Notes: generated by a model from the letters alone, not told the origin. 64,000 nt of DNA from Rossellomorea sp. SC111 (GCF_024733565.1 NZ_JANIOC010000011.1:123335-187334), one strand, 5' to 3'; shown: positions 52,952 through 61,835, counted from the stretch's first letter. A program made the numbers and translations.

Positions 52952-53725
52952 TTATTCCACTTCTTTTTTCTGCCCAGTATAAATGTGGATCGCATCCCGC
53001 AGGAATTCGGCCACTCCCTCTTGTTCTGCATCATAATATGCCTTGAACCGTTCATCGTCCACGTACATCTGAGAGAGTCCTGCATGAGCTTCCTTGCTGT
53101 AATGCCCCCAATAGAAGGAAATCCACTGCCTGTGAAGATCAGCCGCTTTCTGTGCCATCTCACTTCCAGGGTCACCATCTTGAAATGCTTCTCCCAGCGC
53201 TTTTTTGATTTCCTCCTCCAATTCCTTGACCTTTTCATACTCTTCCTGTGACATGTTCATGACTTTCGCGTTGGATTCGTCCACTCTCTTGTCACCATAT
53301 TTCTCCCGCACTTCTTTCCCATACTTATTCTCATTCTCTTCCACCATACTCTCTTTGAATCCTTCAAATTTTTCTTTATCCGCCATAGTGATTCTCCCTT
53401 CCTTTACACGGAGTGTTTTATCGACATTCGCAATCAGTTGATCAAGCTGGGCCCGTCTGTTCAGTAACTTTTCCCGGTGTTCCCGTAATGCAAGTGTTGC
53501 GTCAAAGGCGGGATCATCGAGAATATCCTTGATGTCATCCAGTCCAACACCCAATTCTTTGTAAAAGAGGATCTGCTGAAGGCGGTCGACTTCCTCCTGC
53601 CCGTAAATCCGGTATCCTGACGAATTGGTCCTGGCCGGCTTCAGAAGCTCAATTTCATCATAATAACGCAGGGTCCTCGGACTCACCCCAGCGATCCCCC
53701 CCAATTTTTTAACGGTATATTCCAT
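52952..53725 (-). CDS. MerR-family regulator with TipAS antibiotic-binding domain
   Basis: About 257 residues from the ATG at 53725 (AGGAGGTGA upstream). The MerR HTH is MEYTVKKLGGIAGVSPRTLR, followed by RYYDEIELLKPAR. A coiled coil (about 80-110) leads to a TipAS domain (WISFYWGHYSKEAHAGLSQM, VDDERFKAYYDAEQEGVAEF), the thiopeptide-binding fold. By analogy with TipA and Mta it may bind a drug and activate transcription. Confidence 0.88.
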   Translation of the reverse strand: MEYTVKKLGGIAGVSPRTLRYYDEIELLKPARTNSSGYRIYGQEEVDRLQQILFYKELGVGLDDIKDILDDPAFDATLALREHREKLLNRRAQLDQLIANVDKTLRVKEGRITMADKEKFEGFKESMVEENENKYGKEVREKYGDKRVDESNAKVMNMSQEEYEKVKELEEEIKKALGEAFQDGDPGSEMAQKAADLHRQWISFYWGHYSKEAHAGLSQMYVDDERFKAYYDAEQEGVAEFLRDAIHIYTGQKKEVE

Positions 53726-53748
53726 GATGTCACCTCCTGACAATTCTT

Positions 53749-53779
53749 ACTTTACAGGTTGACGCAGCGTGAATGTAAA
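53749..53779 (-). promoter_or_regulatory. MerR-type promoter with 19-base spacer
   Basis: On the minus strand TTTACA (-35) and TAAAGT (-10) are separated by exactly 19 bases, which contain the dyad TTCACGC-T-GCGTCAA. A long spacer with an internal dyad is the hallmark of MerR activation, so the protein controls its own gene. Confidence 0.8.
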
Positions 53780-53840
53780 GGGTTTTTTTGAAAAAAGCCC
53801 GATTGTGATGGGGGCATCCTCCCCCCCGCCCCGGATTTCC

Positions 53841-53869
53841 TTGAAAATAAAGTGCCAGTCCGATATATT
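53841..53869 (+). promoter_or_regulatory. Promoter of rluF
   Basis: TTGAAA (53841-53846), 17 bases, TATATT (53864-53869), about 30 bases upstream of the rluF start. Confidence 0.5.
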
Positions 53870-53898
53870 CTTAGTATAGTCACTTTGAGTATAAGGTT

Positions 53899-54615
53899 GT
53901 GTTGAATATGCGAATTAATAAATATATCAGTGAAGCTGGAAAAGCGTCGAGACGAGGGGCCGATAAGTTGATCACAGAAGGCAGGGTCACGATCAACGGA
54001 CGGACCGCGAAGATCGGTGACCAAGTGAACCCCGGAGATGATGTGCTGGTGAGCGGTGCCCCTGTAAGGGTCGCCAGGAATAATGTATACATCGCTCTAA
54101 ATAAGCCTGTCGGAATCACGAGTACGACAGAAAAAGGGGTCAAGGGTAATATTGTGGATCTCGTTAACCATCCCTTGCGGATATTTAATATCGGAAGACT
54201 GGATAAGGACTCCGATGGCTTGATTCTTCTGACGAACGACGGAGATATCGTCAATGAAATCCTCCGTGCGGAAAATCAGCATGAGAAGGAATACATCGTC
54301 ACGGTTGACCGCCCGATTTCAGAAGACTTTCTCAAGCAGATGTCAGAGGGCGTTAAGATTCTTGGAACGAAAACATTGCCATGTAAAGTCGAACAGATTT
54401 CGAAATATGTATTTCAAATCACCCTCACCCAAGGATTGAACCGACAGATCCGCCGCATGTGTGAAGCTCTTGGATATGAGGTGTACAGACTTCAGCGTAC
54501 GCGTATCATGAACATTCAACTGGGAAATCTTCCTGTCGGACAGTGGCGGGATCTTTCCAAGAAAGAGAAAACGCGATTATTTCAGGATTTGGATTACGAA
54601 CCGAAGGAATGGTAA
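53899..54615 (+). CDS. rluF: 23S rRNA pseudouridine synthase, RluF type
   Basis: 238 residues. An S4 RNA-binding domain ([20 protein letters not shown], about 4-60) precedes the RsuA/RluB catalytic domain with [10 protein letters not shown] (catalytic Asp102) and [25 protein letters not shown] and EKEYIV match RluF, which modifies U2604 in E. coli 23S rRNA. TTG at 53899 or ATG at 53908 are both possible starts. Confidence 0.85.
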   Translation: MLNMRINKYISEAGKASRRGADKLITEGRVTINGRTAKIGDQVNPGDDVLVSGAPVRVARNNVYIALNKPVGITSTTEKGVKGNIVDLVNHPLRIFNIGRLDKDSDGLILLTNDGDIVNEILRAENQHEKEYIVTVDRPISEDFLKQMSEGVKILGTKTLPCKVEQISKYVFQITLTQGLNRQIRRMCEALGYEVYRLQRTRIMNIQLGNLPVGQWRDLSKKEKTRLFQDLDYEPKEW

Positions 54616-54625
54616 TAACAGACAG

Positions 54626-54668
54626 GTCCGGTGCCCTGACTGGCTAACAGTCGGGCACCGGACTTTTT
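54626..54668 (+). terminator. Terminator after rluF
   Basis: GTCCGGTGCCC and GGGCACCGGAC with an inner GACTG/CAGTC stem and T6. Confidence 0.92.
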
Positions 54669-54782
54669 TATCTTTTGACGCTTCAAGAAGTAGTGGATTT
54701 ACTCTTCTTATTTTCGACAATATAAGCTATTATAAAATAGTTTAGATATTCTAATTAGATTTATGTGGAGGTTTGAGAACGC

Positions 54783-55400
54783 ATGGTTTTCAAGAAAAAG
54801 GATAAGTTCGCTATTCTTCTTAGTCAAATAGCTGGTAATTTGAAAGTGAGTGCGCATTATTTTGCTGATTATAAACTGAATAATGTGAGTGATTTAAAAG
54901 AATTTTCAGGTACGATGAAGGACTACGAAACAAAAGGGGATTCTTTTGTGCATGAGGTCATCTTGGACTTGAATAAAGTCTTCATCACACCGATTGAACG
55001 GGAAGATATCCTGGCACTGGCTATGAGCATGGATGATGTTCTGGACGGGCTCGAGCACACATCCGCTATGTTTGAAATGTATTCCATCACTCAGGCAGAC
55101 GAATATATGCTGAAGTTTGTTGAAGCAATCCGCCAATGTTCCGATGAGATCGAATCGGCTGTCGAACTGCTTTCTACAAAAAAATGGCTCCAGATCAGAG
55201 AGCATGCCATCAAGATCAAAGATTTAGAATCAAAATGTGATGGGATTCTCCGTCAATCCATCAAGCATCTCTTCCATACGGAAAAGGATCCCATTCGCAT
55301 CATTCAGTATAAGGAGATCTATGAGGAGCTTGAGGAAATCGCGGACTATTGTCAGAATGTGGCCAACACATTTGAAACCATTATTATGAAGAATGCATAA
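54783..55400 (+). CDS. DUF47/PhoU-like Pit accessory protein
   Basis: 205 residues, all helical, with the DUF47 signatures YETKGDSFVHEVI and EDILALAMSMDDVLDGLE plus D/E clusters for metal binding. B. subtilis YkaA is of this family and is paired with Pit. It lies 14 bases upstream of pit and likely modulates its activity. A few bases upstream is the GGAGG site. Confidence 0.9.
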   Translation: MVFKKKDKFAILLSQIAGNLKVSAHYFADYKLNNVSDLKEFSGTMKDYETKGDSFVHEVILDLNKVFITPIEREDILALAMSMDDVLDGLEHTSAMFEMYSITQADEYMLKFVEAIRQCSDEIESAVELLSTKKWLQIREHAIKIKDLESKCDGILRQSIKHLFHTEKDPIRIIQYKEIYEELEEIADYCQNVANTFETIIMKNA

Positions 55401-55414
55401 GGAGTCTTGCAGGA

Positions 55415-56413
55415 ATGGATACAATCTTACTTTTAACCATACTTATCGTTGTGGGGGCCCTTGCATTTGATTTCATCAACGGGTTCCATGATACGGCCAA
55501 TGCCATTGCGACCGCTGTATCGACAAAGGCACTGAAGCCAAGACATGCCATCATCCTGGCAGCCGTCATGAATTTCGCCGGTGCCCTCGCTTTCACAGGA
55601 GTCGCCAAAACAATCACCAAGGACATCGTCGACCCCTTTTCCCTCGAGAACGGGACGATCGTCATCCTGGCAGCTCTTCTTGCAGCGATCACATGGAATT
55701 TAGTGACGTGGTACTACGGGATACCTAGCAGTTCCTCCCATGCTTTGATCGGGGCGATTGCTGGGGCAGCCATTGCGGCGGCAGGTGTCTCGGCACTGAA
55801 TTATAAAGGGTTCATCAAAATCATCCAGGCGTTGATTTTTTCACCTATTTTGGCTTTTGTAATTGGTTTCATCATTTATAGCATATTCAAGGTCGTCTTT
55901 AAGAATCGTAACCTGGCAAAAACGAACCGGAATTTCCGTTCGATCCAGATTGCGACCGCGGCACTTCAATCGTTCACCCATGGAACCAATGATGCGCAAA
56001 AAGCGATGGGGATCATCACCATGGCCCTGATCGTGAACAATTATCAAACCTCCGATGATATCCAGACGTGGGTTCAGGTTTCCTGTGCCACGGCCATGGG
56101 ACTCGGGACCTCGATCGGGGGATGGAAGATTATCAAAACCGTTGGCGGAAAGATCATGAAGATCCGACCGGTAAATGGAGTGGCGGCAGACTTGACGGGT
56201 GCAGCCGTCATTTTTGGTGCAACGGCGATTCACTTACCTGTCAGTACGACTCACGTTATCTCCTCTTCCATCCTTGGTGTGGGTTCCGCTCACAGATTGA
56301 AAGGGGTGAAGTGGGGTACGGCTCAAAGAATGTTGATCACATGGGTCATCACATTACCTATTTCAGCAAGTCTTGCCGCCATCTTCTTTTATATCTTGAA
56401 TGTATTTTTCTAA
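55415..56413 (+). CDS. pit: Inorganic phosphate transporter Pit
   Basis: 332 residues, ten helices. The signature GFHDTANAIATAVSTKALKP occurs near the N-terminus and its counterpart FTHGTNDAQKAMGI in the second half. It imports phosphate with a cation such as Mg2+ by proton symport. Coupled with the DUF47 gene. Confidence 0.93.
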   Translation: MDTILLLTILIVVGALAFDFINGFHDTANAIATAVSTKALKPRHAIILAAVMNFAGALAFTGVAKTITKDIVDPFSLENGTIVILAALLAAITWNLVTWYYGIPSSSSHALIGAIAGAAIAAAGVSALNYKGFIKIIQALIFSPILAFVIGFIIYSIFKVVFKNRNLAKTNRNFRSIQIATAALQSFTHGTNDAQKAMGIITMALIVNNYQTSDDIQTWVQVSCATAMGLGTSIGGWKIIKTVGGKIMKIRPVNGVAADLTGAAVIFGATAIHLPVSTTHVISSSILGVGSAHRLKGVKWGTAQRMLITWVITLPISASLAAIFFYILNVFF

Positions 56414-56415
56414 TA

Positions 56416-56455
56416 AAAAGGAAGTCGGAAGGGAATTCCCCTCTGACTTCCTTTT
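56416..56455. terminator. Bidirectional terminator after pit
   Basis: AAAAGGAAGTC and GACTTCCTTTT around a nested AGGGGAATTCCCCT-like stem, serving pit and the convergent DUF2500 gene. Confidence 0.9.
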
Positions 56456-56831
56456 ATCGTTGTGCTTTTAGATGACTGCGCTCAAACGCCAGATACCGTG
56501 TCCCCTGGAAGGTCAACTCCCCTTCGTCCCCTTCCACTAGCATCCCATAATCCGTATCTTTCACTTTCAATTCAACTCTGTCTCCGCTTTCCACTTCGAA
56601 GGTGATGTAATAATGGCTATAGGCCCTGCTTTCTCCTCCACCCTTCACAGCCGTCCGTTTACCCAACACTTTCGCCCATACATTCAAGGTAGGCGATTGA
56701 TTATTCTGACTCCACTGGGTCACTCCTTTTACGGCAGAAAACAAAATGAACGAAATCACGATTACAAAGATGATCCCAATGAAAATCGGGACCGCTTGAA
56801 ATATAAAATCTCCACCACCATACATATTCAT
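56454..56831 (-). CDS. DUF2500 membrane protein
   Basis: 125 residues. One N-terminal membrane helix (about 10-34) is followed by a beta-rich domain with VWAKVLGKRTAVKGGGESRA, HYYITFEVESGDRVEL and GDEGELTFQGTRYLAFER, the DUF2500 core. Function unknown; the domain is probably outside the membrane. Confidence 0.88.
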   Translation of the reverse strand: MNMYGGGDFIFQAVPIFIGIIFVIVISFILFSAVKGVTQWSQNNQSPTLNVWAKVLGKRTAVKGGGESRAYSHYYITFEVESGDRVELKVKDTDYGMLVEGDEGELTFQGTRYLAFERSHLKAQR

Positions 56832-56903
56832 TTCTCCCCTTTGAATCTTTTTCTACATTTTAACATTACGATACCTATATGTGTGATGGATTCTGATGAT
56901 GAC

Positions 56904-56947
56904 AAAAAAATGAGCCAACTCCCCACTGAGATTCTGTGAGGGGCTGA
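56904..56947 (-). terminator. Terminator after DesR-like gene
   Basis: AGCCAACTCCCCAC and GTGAGGGGCTGACT with a T run on the minus strand. Confidence 0.8.
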
Positions 56948-56960
56948 CTGACCAACCTAA

Positions 56961-57434
56961 TCACCCTGTCGGATGCTTCATCTTATCCATGATCATCGTA
57001 AAATAATTTTTCTTCACCGGTCCGGATGCATGGGGTATTTCGTATAATGCAGGTTCTTTTTTCTCCAAGAGCTTTGAGGAATATACTTGTGTTCCCTCCA
57101 TCATTCGGCGAATGGAAGAGGTCAATTCTTCACTCGGACTATCCTTCAATAAGTAACCGTCTGCACCCGCATCCTGTACCCTTTCCAGATTCCCCTCTCT
57201 TGGGAATGTTGCGAGTACCAGAAGTCGACATTCCAGCACTTCAAGAGGTCCGTCCCTCAGTAGATGTTCTATGTTAAGGATAAGGAGATCTGGTTGCATG
57301 GAGTGGATGAGTTCCAGTGCATGCTCTCTGTCTCTTGCCTTCCCCACTATTTCCATGTCTTCTTCAAGGTTCAAGAGCGTGCCGATTGTCCCTAACACCC
57401 ATTCTTCATCCTCTGCTATCACAATGCGAATCAT
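56961..57434 (-). CDS. Decayed DesR-like response regulator
   Basis: 157 residues. The receiver half aligns with B. subtilis DesR (IAEDEEWVLGTIGTLLNLEE, GADGYLLKDSPSEELTSSI), but the phospho-acceptor Asp is replaced by Asn54 (LILNIEH). Residues 57-66 (LLRDGPLEVL) are encoded across a repeat arm. Most of the LuxR-type HTH is missing; only a remnant near 139-151 (VKKNYFTMIMDKM) recalls the DesR recognition region. It is unlikely to be phosphorylated or bind DNA normally. It is adjacent to the desaturase gene. Confidence 0.75.
   Translation of the reverse strand: MIRIVIAEDEEWVLGTIGTLLNLEEDMEIVGKARDREHALELIHSMQPDLLILNIEHLLRDGPLEVLECRLLVLATFPREGNLERVQDAGADGYLLKDSPSEELTSSIRRMMEGTQVYSSKLLEKKEPALYEIPHASGPVKKNYFTMIMDKMKHPTG
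57244..57258. repeat. GGACGGACC arm inside the DesR-like gene (copy 18)
   Basis: AGAGGTCCGTCCCTC, in coding frame as RDGPL. Confidence 0.85.
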
Positions 57435-57512
57435 ATGCGTCCTCTCCTTTTAACACCGTATCAAGTAAAGACTCCCCTTATATGAAGATTCATAAGGAGA
57501 GTCGGCTGCGGT

Positions 57513-58544
57513 TTATAATTCAGGTTTGGCTTCTGTAGAAATGCGCGCGTTCGATTTCCTTGAGGATTTGATCCCTCTAAAGCTTACAAACGTCTTATTT
57601 TCTTCATCCCATAATTTGAAGCGAAGAGATTTCAAGCTCGTTACGAGTGAAATCGTCGGTACATTCTGTAGGGGCTCCGAGTTTACATGAGCCTGTTCCA
57701 GCTTGTAATTCGGTACCCTTGGACTCAGATGGTGGATATGGTGATAGCCGATATTCCCTGTCAGGAACTGCATGATTTTAGGAAGTTTATAAAAGGAACT
57801 TCCCTCAACGGCCGCCAATACATACTGCCACTCTTTGTCTTCTTCAAAATAGGAATCTTCAAACGTATGCTGTACATAAAACAACCAGATTCCGATCGAG
57901 CCTGAAACCATGAAAATCGAACCCTGTACGAGCAGGAATTCCTGCCATCCAAGCATGACAGAAAGAAGTGCAATGAGAGCCACGATGATGACATTCACTA
58001 AATAAGTGTTATTGCGCTCTTTCTTACGTGCATTTTTACGATTGAATCGATTTTTCAAAAGAAATACATAAATCGGTCCCAGAACGAACATGACGAACGG
58101 ATTGCGATAAAAACGGTAGGCTAAACGTGTTTTCAAAGGTGCTGCTATATATTCGTCGATGGTAAGGGTCCAGATATCACCTGTTCCTCGTTTATCCAGA
58201 TTTCCACTTGTCGCATGGTGGACGGCATGATCATGTCCCCACTGATCGAACGGGAACAGTGTCATTACACCCATGGCCGTTCCGACTGCCCGGTTGGCTT
58301 TACGGCTTTTAAAGAAAGAGAAATGGGTGCAATCATGAAAGATAATGAAGATCCTCGTCAAGAATCCTGCAGCAATCACGATTGGAACGAGTGCGAGCCA
58401 GTATGATACCGACAGACTTTGATACGCAAGGAACCATAATAGAAAGAATGGTCCAAGCGTGTTGATCATCTGCCATACACTTTCCTTCGTTGTAGACTTT
58501 TCATAAGGAGCAACTTCTTTTTTCAGCGTTTTTATATTTGTCAT
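57513..58544 (-). CDS. des: Membrane fatty-acid desaturase
   Basis: 343 residues with several membrane helices. The three His boxes are intact: H70-DCT-H74, H104-D-H-AV-HH110 and GYHHIHH (266-272). The family introduces double bonds into membrane lipid acyl chains, as the B. subtilis delta-5 desaturase Des does at low temperature. The upstream region holds DesR-type palindromes, so it is probably cold-induced through a DesK/DesR pair. Confidence 0.9.
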   Translation of the reverse strand: MTNIKTLKKEVAPYEKSTTKESVWQMINTLGPFFLLWFLAYQSLSVSYWLALVPIVIAAGFLTRIFIIFHDCTHFSFFKSRKANRAVGTAMGVMTLFPFDQWGHDHAVHHATSGNLDKRGTGDIWTLTIDEYIAAPLKTRLAYRFYRNPFVMFVLGPIYVFLLKNRFNRKNARKKERNNTYLVNVIIVALIALLSVMLGWQEFLLVQGSIFMVSGSIGIWLFYVQHTFEDSYFEEDKEWQYVLAAVEGSSFYKLPKIMQFLTGNIGYHHIHHLSPRVPNYKLEQAHVNSEPLQNVPTISLVTSLKSLRFKLWDEENKTFVSFRGIKSSRKSNARISTEAKPEL

Positions 58545-58577
58545 GTCATTATTCCCTTCGTTTAAGGCGTTGAATTC

Positions 58578-58660
58578 ATTATAGGATAAGAGGAATCATC
58601 GTGTTAGTAGTAGGTGTCATATGCTGGGCATGACAAATGTCATAAGGGAGAAAATGTCAT
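58578..58660 (-). promoter_or_regulatory. des promoter with DesR-type operator
   Basis: The minus-strand TATAAT (58578-58583) lacks a good -35, as expected of an activated promoter. Upstream lie a palindrome ATGACAAATGTCAT (58630-58643) and more TGTCAT half sites (58615-58620 and 58655-58660). This matches the known need for phospho-DesR binding upstream of des. Confidence 0.7.
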
Positions 58661-58782
58661 GCGTTTTCATTTGCCGGAACCGTTGATAATCCTGACTTTC
58701 TCTCATTCAGCCAACCGTTCAATTAACTTTATTATTATTGACAAAAAGAAATATATTCTTGTTTTGGTGAAAAAGTGTCATA

Positions 58783-58810
58783 AAAAAAAGCGTGGGAACC
58801 ATCTCCCACA
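58783..58810 (-). terminator. Terminator after methyltransferase gene
   Basis: GTGGGA-accatc-TCCCAC with T8 on the minus strand. Confidence 0.8.
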
Positions 58811-58814
58811 CTCA

Positions 58815-59753
58815 TTACGCACATACTAGTATCTGCCTGACAAATCTTCCTTTACTTACTTCACAACGGTCGATAATATCGAAGCCCGCTTTCCGAACGT
58901 TGCTATCCACATCTTCCAACGTCACGATCACGACCTTTTCTGCGAACCGTCTCGCACTCTTCAGCATTTCCAGTTGTTCATCGTCCGTTATGACAGAGCA
59001 GAGATTATATGGCAGGTCAATGACCGCCACGTCGTAACTCCCCGATACATCATTGATGTCTTTTAATGATACATTCCCTTCAAGTCCAAAATGATCGATA
59101 TTCTCCCTCACTCCATCGAGGATCAATGGGTTGCGGTCACTCCCCACAATATCGATGCCCATGGACAGTGCCTCTACAAGTACCGTCCCGATTCCACAGC
59201 AGGGATCGATCATTTTGACCCCTTCCGTTTCGGGTGCCGCTATATTCACGACCGCTCTTGCCACACGGGTACTCAAAGCTGTGGAATAACTATGTGGCTT
59301 TTTCACGTGGTGCAGCCAAACGGCTTCATTTTTCATATAATGCCCAAACACCCAGCGGTCACCTGTGTTGATGACTCCATACCAGATGCCAGGATTGACT
59401 AGTTCTGCTTCGCCTCTCAGGTGAAGCCCGACTTCCTTTTCGATTCTTCTCAGCTTCTTGAAACCGACCCGTTCGGCATCGGGATTCTGTACGAACACGA
59501 CTTTGAATCCATCCACTGCCTCCAATCGGTGTATTTCTTTCAGTAATTCTTGAAATTCAGGACCTTCACAGATGATCTCCAGCCTCTCCCGAATAAACGG
59601 ACTCCTGCTGGGATCTATCTTCACAGGACTTTCAAGAACACTGGATTCTGAACTCACCCCGAACAATGTGCGTCTTTCCAGTGCACATAGGGATTTTTCG
59701 TTCGGTTCCCATGAATACGTATATAAATAATTTTTCGCTTCTATTGTGACCAA
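58815..59753 (-). CDS. TRM11-like RNA methyltransferase (UPF0020)
   Basis: 312 residues, with TTG start. The N-terminal half is a THUMP-like region; the C-terminal Rossmann domain shows DPCCGIGTVLVEAL (motif I), DRNPLILDGV and the DLPYN catalytic loop of N2-guanine methylases. It probably methylates tRNA at position 10. The start is uncertain: the ribosome site is poor. It is a single gene. Confidence 0.82.
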   Translation of the reverse strand: MVTIEAKNYLYTYSWEPNEKSLCALERRTLFGVSSESSVLESPVKIDPSRSPFIRERLEIICEGPEFQELLKEIHRLEAVDGFKVVFVQNPDAERVGFKKLRRIEKEVGLHLRGEAELVNPGIWYGVINTGDRWVFGHYMKNEAVWLHHVKKPHSYSTALSTRVARAVVNIAAPETEGVKMIDPCCGIGTVLVEALSMGIDIVGSDRNPLILDGVRENIDHFGLEGNVSLKDINDVSGSYDVAVIDLPYNLCSVITDDEQLEMLKSARRFAEKVVIVTLEDVDSNVRKAGFDIIDRCEVSKGRFVRQILVCA

Positions 59754-59804
59754 CTCCGTATGATGTACAAAATGAGATGCTGCATTTCATCATTGTAACA
59801 CAAA

Positions 59805-59837
59805 AAGGGAAGGACCCTTTTCCCGGTTCCTTCCCTT
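59805..59837. terminator. Terminator after SDR gene
   Basis: AAGGGAAGGACC and GGTTCCTTCCCTT, one bulge, a purine-rich stem. It lies beyond the second SDR gene. Confidence 0.75.
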
Positions 59838-59855
59838 CATTAAAATGGAATGGCA

Positions 59856-60641
59856 TTAAATCTCCATTTCCCAACGCTCTGCCTGAGTTTGTTTCAATTG
59901 TCTTTCCGTTTCTTCCGGGTAAACCGTACGGAATTTGTGATTTTCAGCAGGGATGATTTCAATCATCTTTTGAATCATATCTTCAGGATCGAACTGATCT
60001 TCCAATCCCTTCTGCTGTTCGAGAATGTCCTCTTTTCTCGTGTAATTCTTCTCGTCATCGAACCATTTCCAGATTTCTTCCCCGCTCCGCTTATTGAATC
60101 CGGTTTCGAAGGCCCCTGGATTGATGGTGGCCACTTTCACTCCAAACTCTTCAAGCTCGGACTTCAAGGTTTGGGCAATCCCTTCAATCGCATGTTTGGT
60201 TGCTGTATACGGCCCAACATAAGGCGTTGCTGAGATACCGGCCATAGAACTCATGAACACGATTTTCCCGCTTCCTCTCTCCACCAACTTTCGGGCGGCC
60301 TGCTGGACCGTTTCCAAGGTAGCGAAGACATTCACTTCAAACAGGGCACGAAACCGGTCCATCGGAACTTCACCAAGTGGTCCCCCCTCATTGATTGCCG
60401 CATTCGCCACGAAAATATCAAAATCATACTTCGAGATTTGCTCGCGATCTCTTGCATTTGTTATATCAAGCTTAAATACCTCCATATTCAATCCTTGTTC
60501 ATCCGCTTCTCTCATTAGATCAGTCTTTTGCGAGGTAAGCTCTGTAGTCGCAATGACATGGTGGCCTTTCTTTGCAAGACCAAGAGACGCGCCCTTGGCG
60601 AGACCGCTTCCCGCACCCGTAATGAAAATTGTTTTACCCAT
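59856..60641 (-). CDS. SDR-family oxidoreductase
   Basis: 261 residues. TGAGSGLAKGASLGL (NAD(P) motif) and NAAI precede the catalytic S and Y-TATK (YTATKHAIEG). GISATPYVGPYTATKH matches SDRs acting on retinol-like or long-chain alcohols, but the substrate is open. The C-terminus lies next to a terminator. Confidence 0.85.
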   Translation of the reverse strand: MGKTIFITGAGSGLAKGASLGLAKKGHHVIATTELTSQKTDLMREADEQGLNMEVFKLDITNARDREQISKYDFDIFVANAAINEGGPLGEVPMDRFRALFEVNVFATLETVQQAARKLVERGSGKIVFMSSMAGISATPYVGPYTATKHAIEGIAQTLKSELEEFGVKVATINPGAFETGFNKRSGEEIWKWFDDEKNYTRKEDILEQQKGLEDQFDPEDMIQKMIEIIPAENHKFRTVYPEETERQLKQTQAERWEMEI

Positions 60642-60717
60642 TCTGTTTCCTCCTTGGCGTTCTAGTATAATATGTTCTTCCCTTTAACAGAATCAGTAAA
60701 ACTTTTTCAATTTGAAA

Positions 60718-60740
60718 GGGACCGACTACGGGCCGGTCCC
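60718..60740 (-). terminator. Weak terminator after nucleosidase gene
   Basis: GGGACCG and CGGTCCC around a 9-base loop with a short T run. Confidence 0.6.
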
Positions 60741-60751
60741 TACACGATGAA

Positions 60752-61615
60752 TTACTCCATCTCTCTAATATACTCTTTCACTACTTCATACACATACCCT
60801 TGGTTGGCAGCAGCTGTGTCAGGGTTGTATGCTCCGCCGTTCGTCTTGTTATTAGACAATACACGGATTCCAAGGAAAGGCACATCGTATGCCCCGGCGA
60901 TTTGTGCCGCTGCTGCTCCTTCCATTTCCTCTACGGATGTACCGTATTTGTCATGGAACCATTGGATACGGTCGACTTCGTTATTCCACACGTCAGCAGA
61001 ACCGATTGTTCCTTCGACCACCTTGCCTTCTTTATATGTGTCCTTTACGGCGTTAGCAGCCGCAAGCAATGCCTCATCACCATCGTAATAACGGATTTTC
61101 TCTGCATTCGGGTCCTCCCCGGCACTTCCTTCAGATGCCATCAAGTCCATTGGCTTCCATGCAGTAGGTTCGATTCCTTCTTCATCTGCCCTGCTCCCTG
61201 TTTTTAACGAACCGAGATTAACGGTTCTTTCACCGAGAACGATATCAAAAACATTCAATGCCGGGTCGTGACCACCTGATGTCCCTTGGTTGATGATGGC
61301 TGCTGGATCATATTTTTCAATGGCGACAGCCGTGACTGCGGCCGTATTCTCCATTCCTTTACCCGTCTTAGCGACGATGACCGGGTAATCGTCCAATGTT
61401 CCTTTATAAAAAACGAATGAGCCGGATGTTTCTTCCTTTACATTCTTAAGTTTTCCAGCGAATTTTTCAGCTTCAATGGGCATCGGTCCCTGAATCAGGA
61501 TCGGCTGCTCTTCCTTTTTGTCTTTCGCTTCCGTTTTGTTCGTTGAACTGCATCCCGTAAATAAAGATAAACCTAGTACAGATACTGCTGCGAGTGATAC
61601 GATTTTCTTTTTCAA
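60752..61615 (-). CDS. Nucleosidase/phosphorylase-family lipoprotein
   Basis: 287 residues. The signal peptide ends in the lipobox LFTGC with Cys22, so it is anchored outside. The rest matches the MTA/SAH nucleosidase - purine nucleoside phosphorylase fold (VIVAKTGKGMENTAAVTAVA, NQGTSGGHDP, VEEMEGAAAAQIA with the catalytic-type Glu). It may cleave extracellular nucleosides and deliver the base. Guanine riboswitch control supports purine salvage. Confidence 0.85.
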   Translation of the reverse strand: MKKKIVSLAAVSVLGLSLFTGCSSTNKTEAKDKKEEQPILIQGPMPIEAEKFAGKLKNVKEETSGSFVFYKGTLDDYPVIVAKTGKGMENTAAVTAVAIEKYDPAAIINQGTSGGHDPALNVFDIVLGERTVNLGSLKTGSRADEEGIEPTAWKPMDLMASEGSAGEDPNAEKIRYYDGDEALLAAANAVKDTYKEGKVVEGTIGSADVWNNEVDRIQWFHDKYGTSVEEMEGAAAAQIAGAYDVPFLGIRVLSNNKTNGGAYNPDTAAANQGYVYEVVKEYIREME

Positions 61616-61663
61616 TTGTCTCTCTCCCTTTTCTGGATGATTGGATCCCGTTGATTTCGGTCA

Positions 61664-61835
61664 AAAGAAAAAGACCTGTCTTGGCAGAATAGCTCTACGC
61701 TCCAGGTCTCCATAGTCAAAGCAAACGAAAAAGACGGCAAAAAGGCCGAAAACCGAATACTTCAACTCGTAGTCTGGTTCTTATAATGGGAACCAGGTAG
61801 AAACGCTCAGACCATATTACCGAGGATATACGAGT
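61664..61835 (-). promoter_or_regulatory. Guanine-class purine riboswitch with terminator
   Basis: On the minus strand the P1 arms CTCGTA and TACGAG (61835-61766) enclose conserved core segments including ATATGG, GTTTCTACC and GACTACGAG. The key position in GACTA is C, which pairs with guanine or hypoxanthine; adenine riboswitches have U. A terminator hairpin (AGACCTG...CAGGTCT, 61709-61672) with T5 follows, so ligand binding should switch off the nucleosidase gene. Confidence 0.88.
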
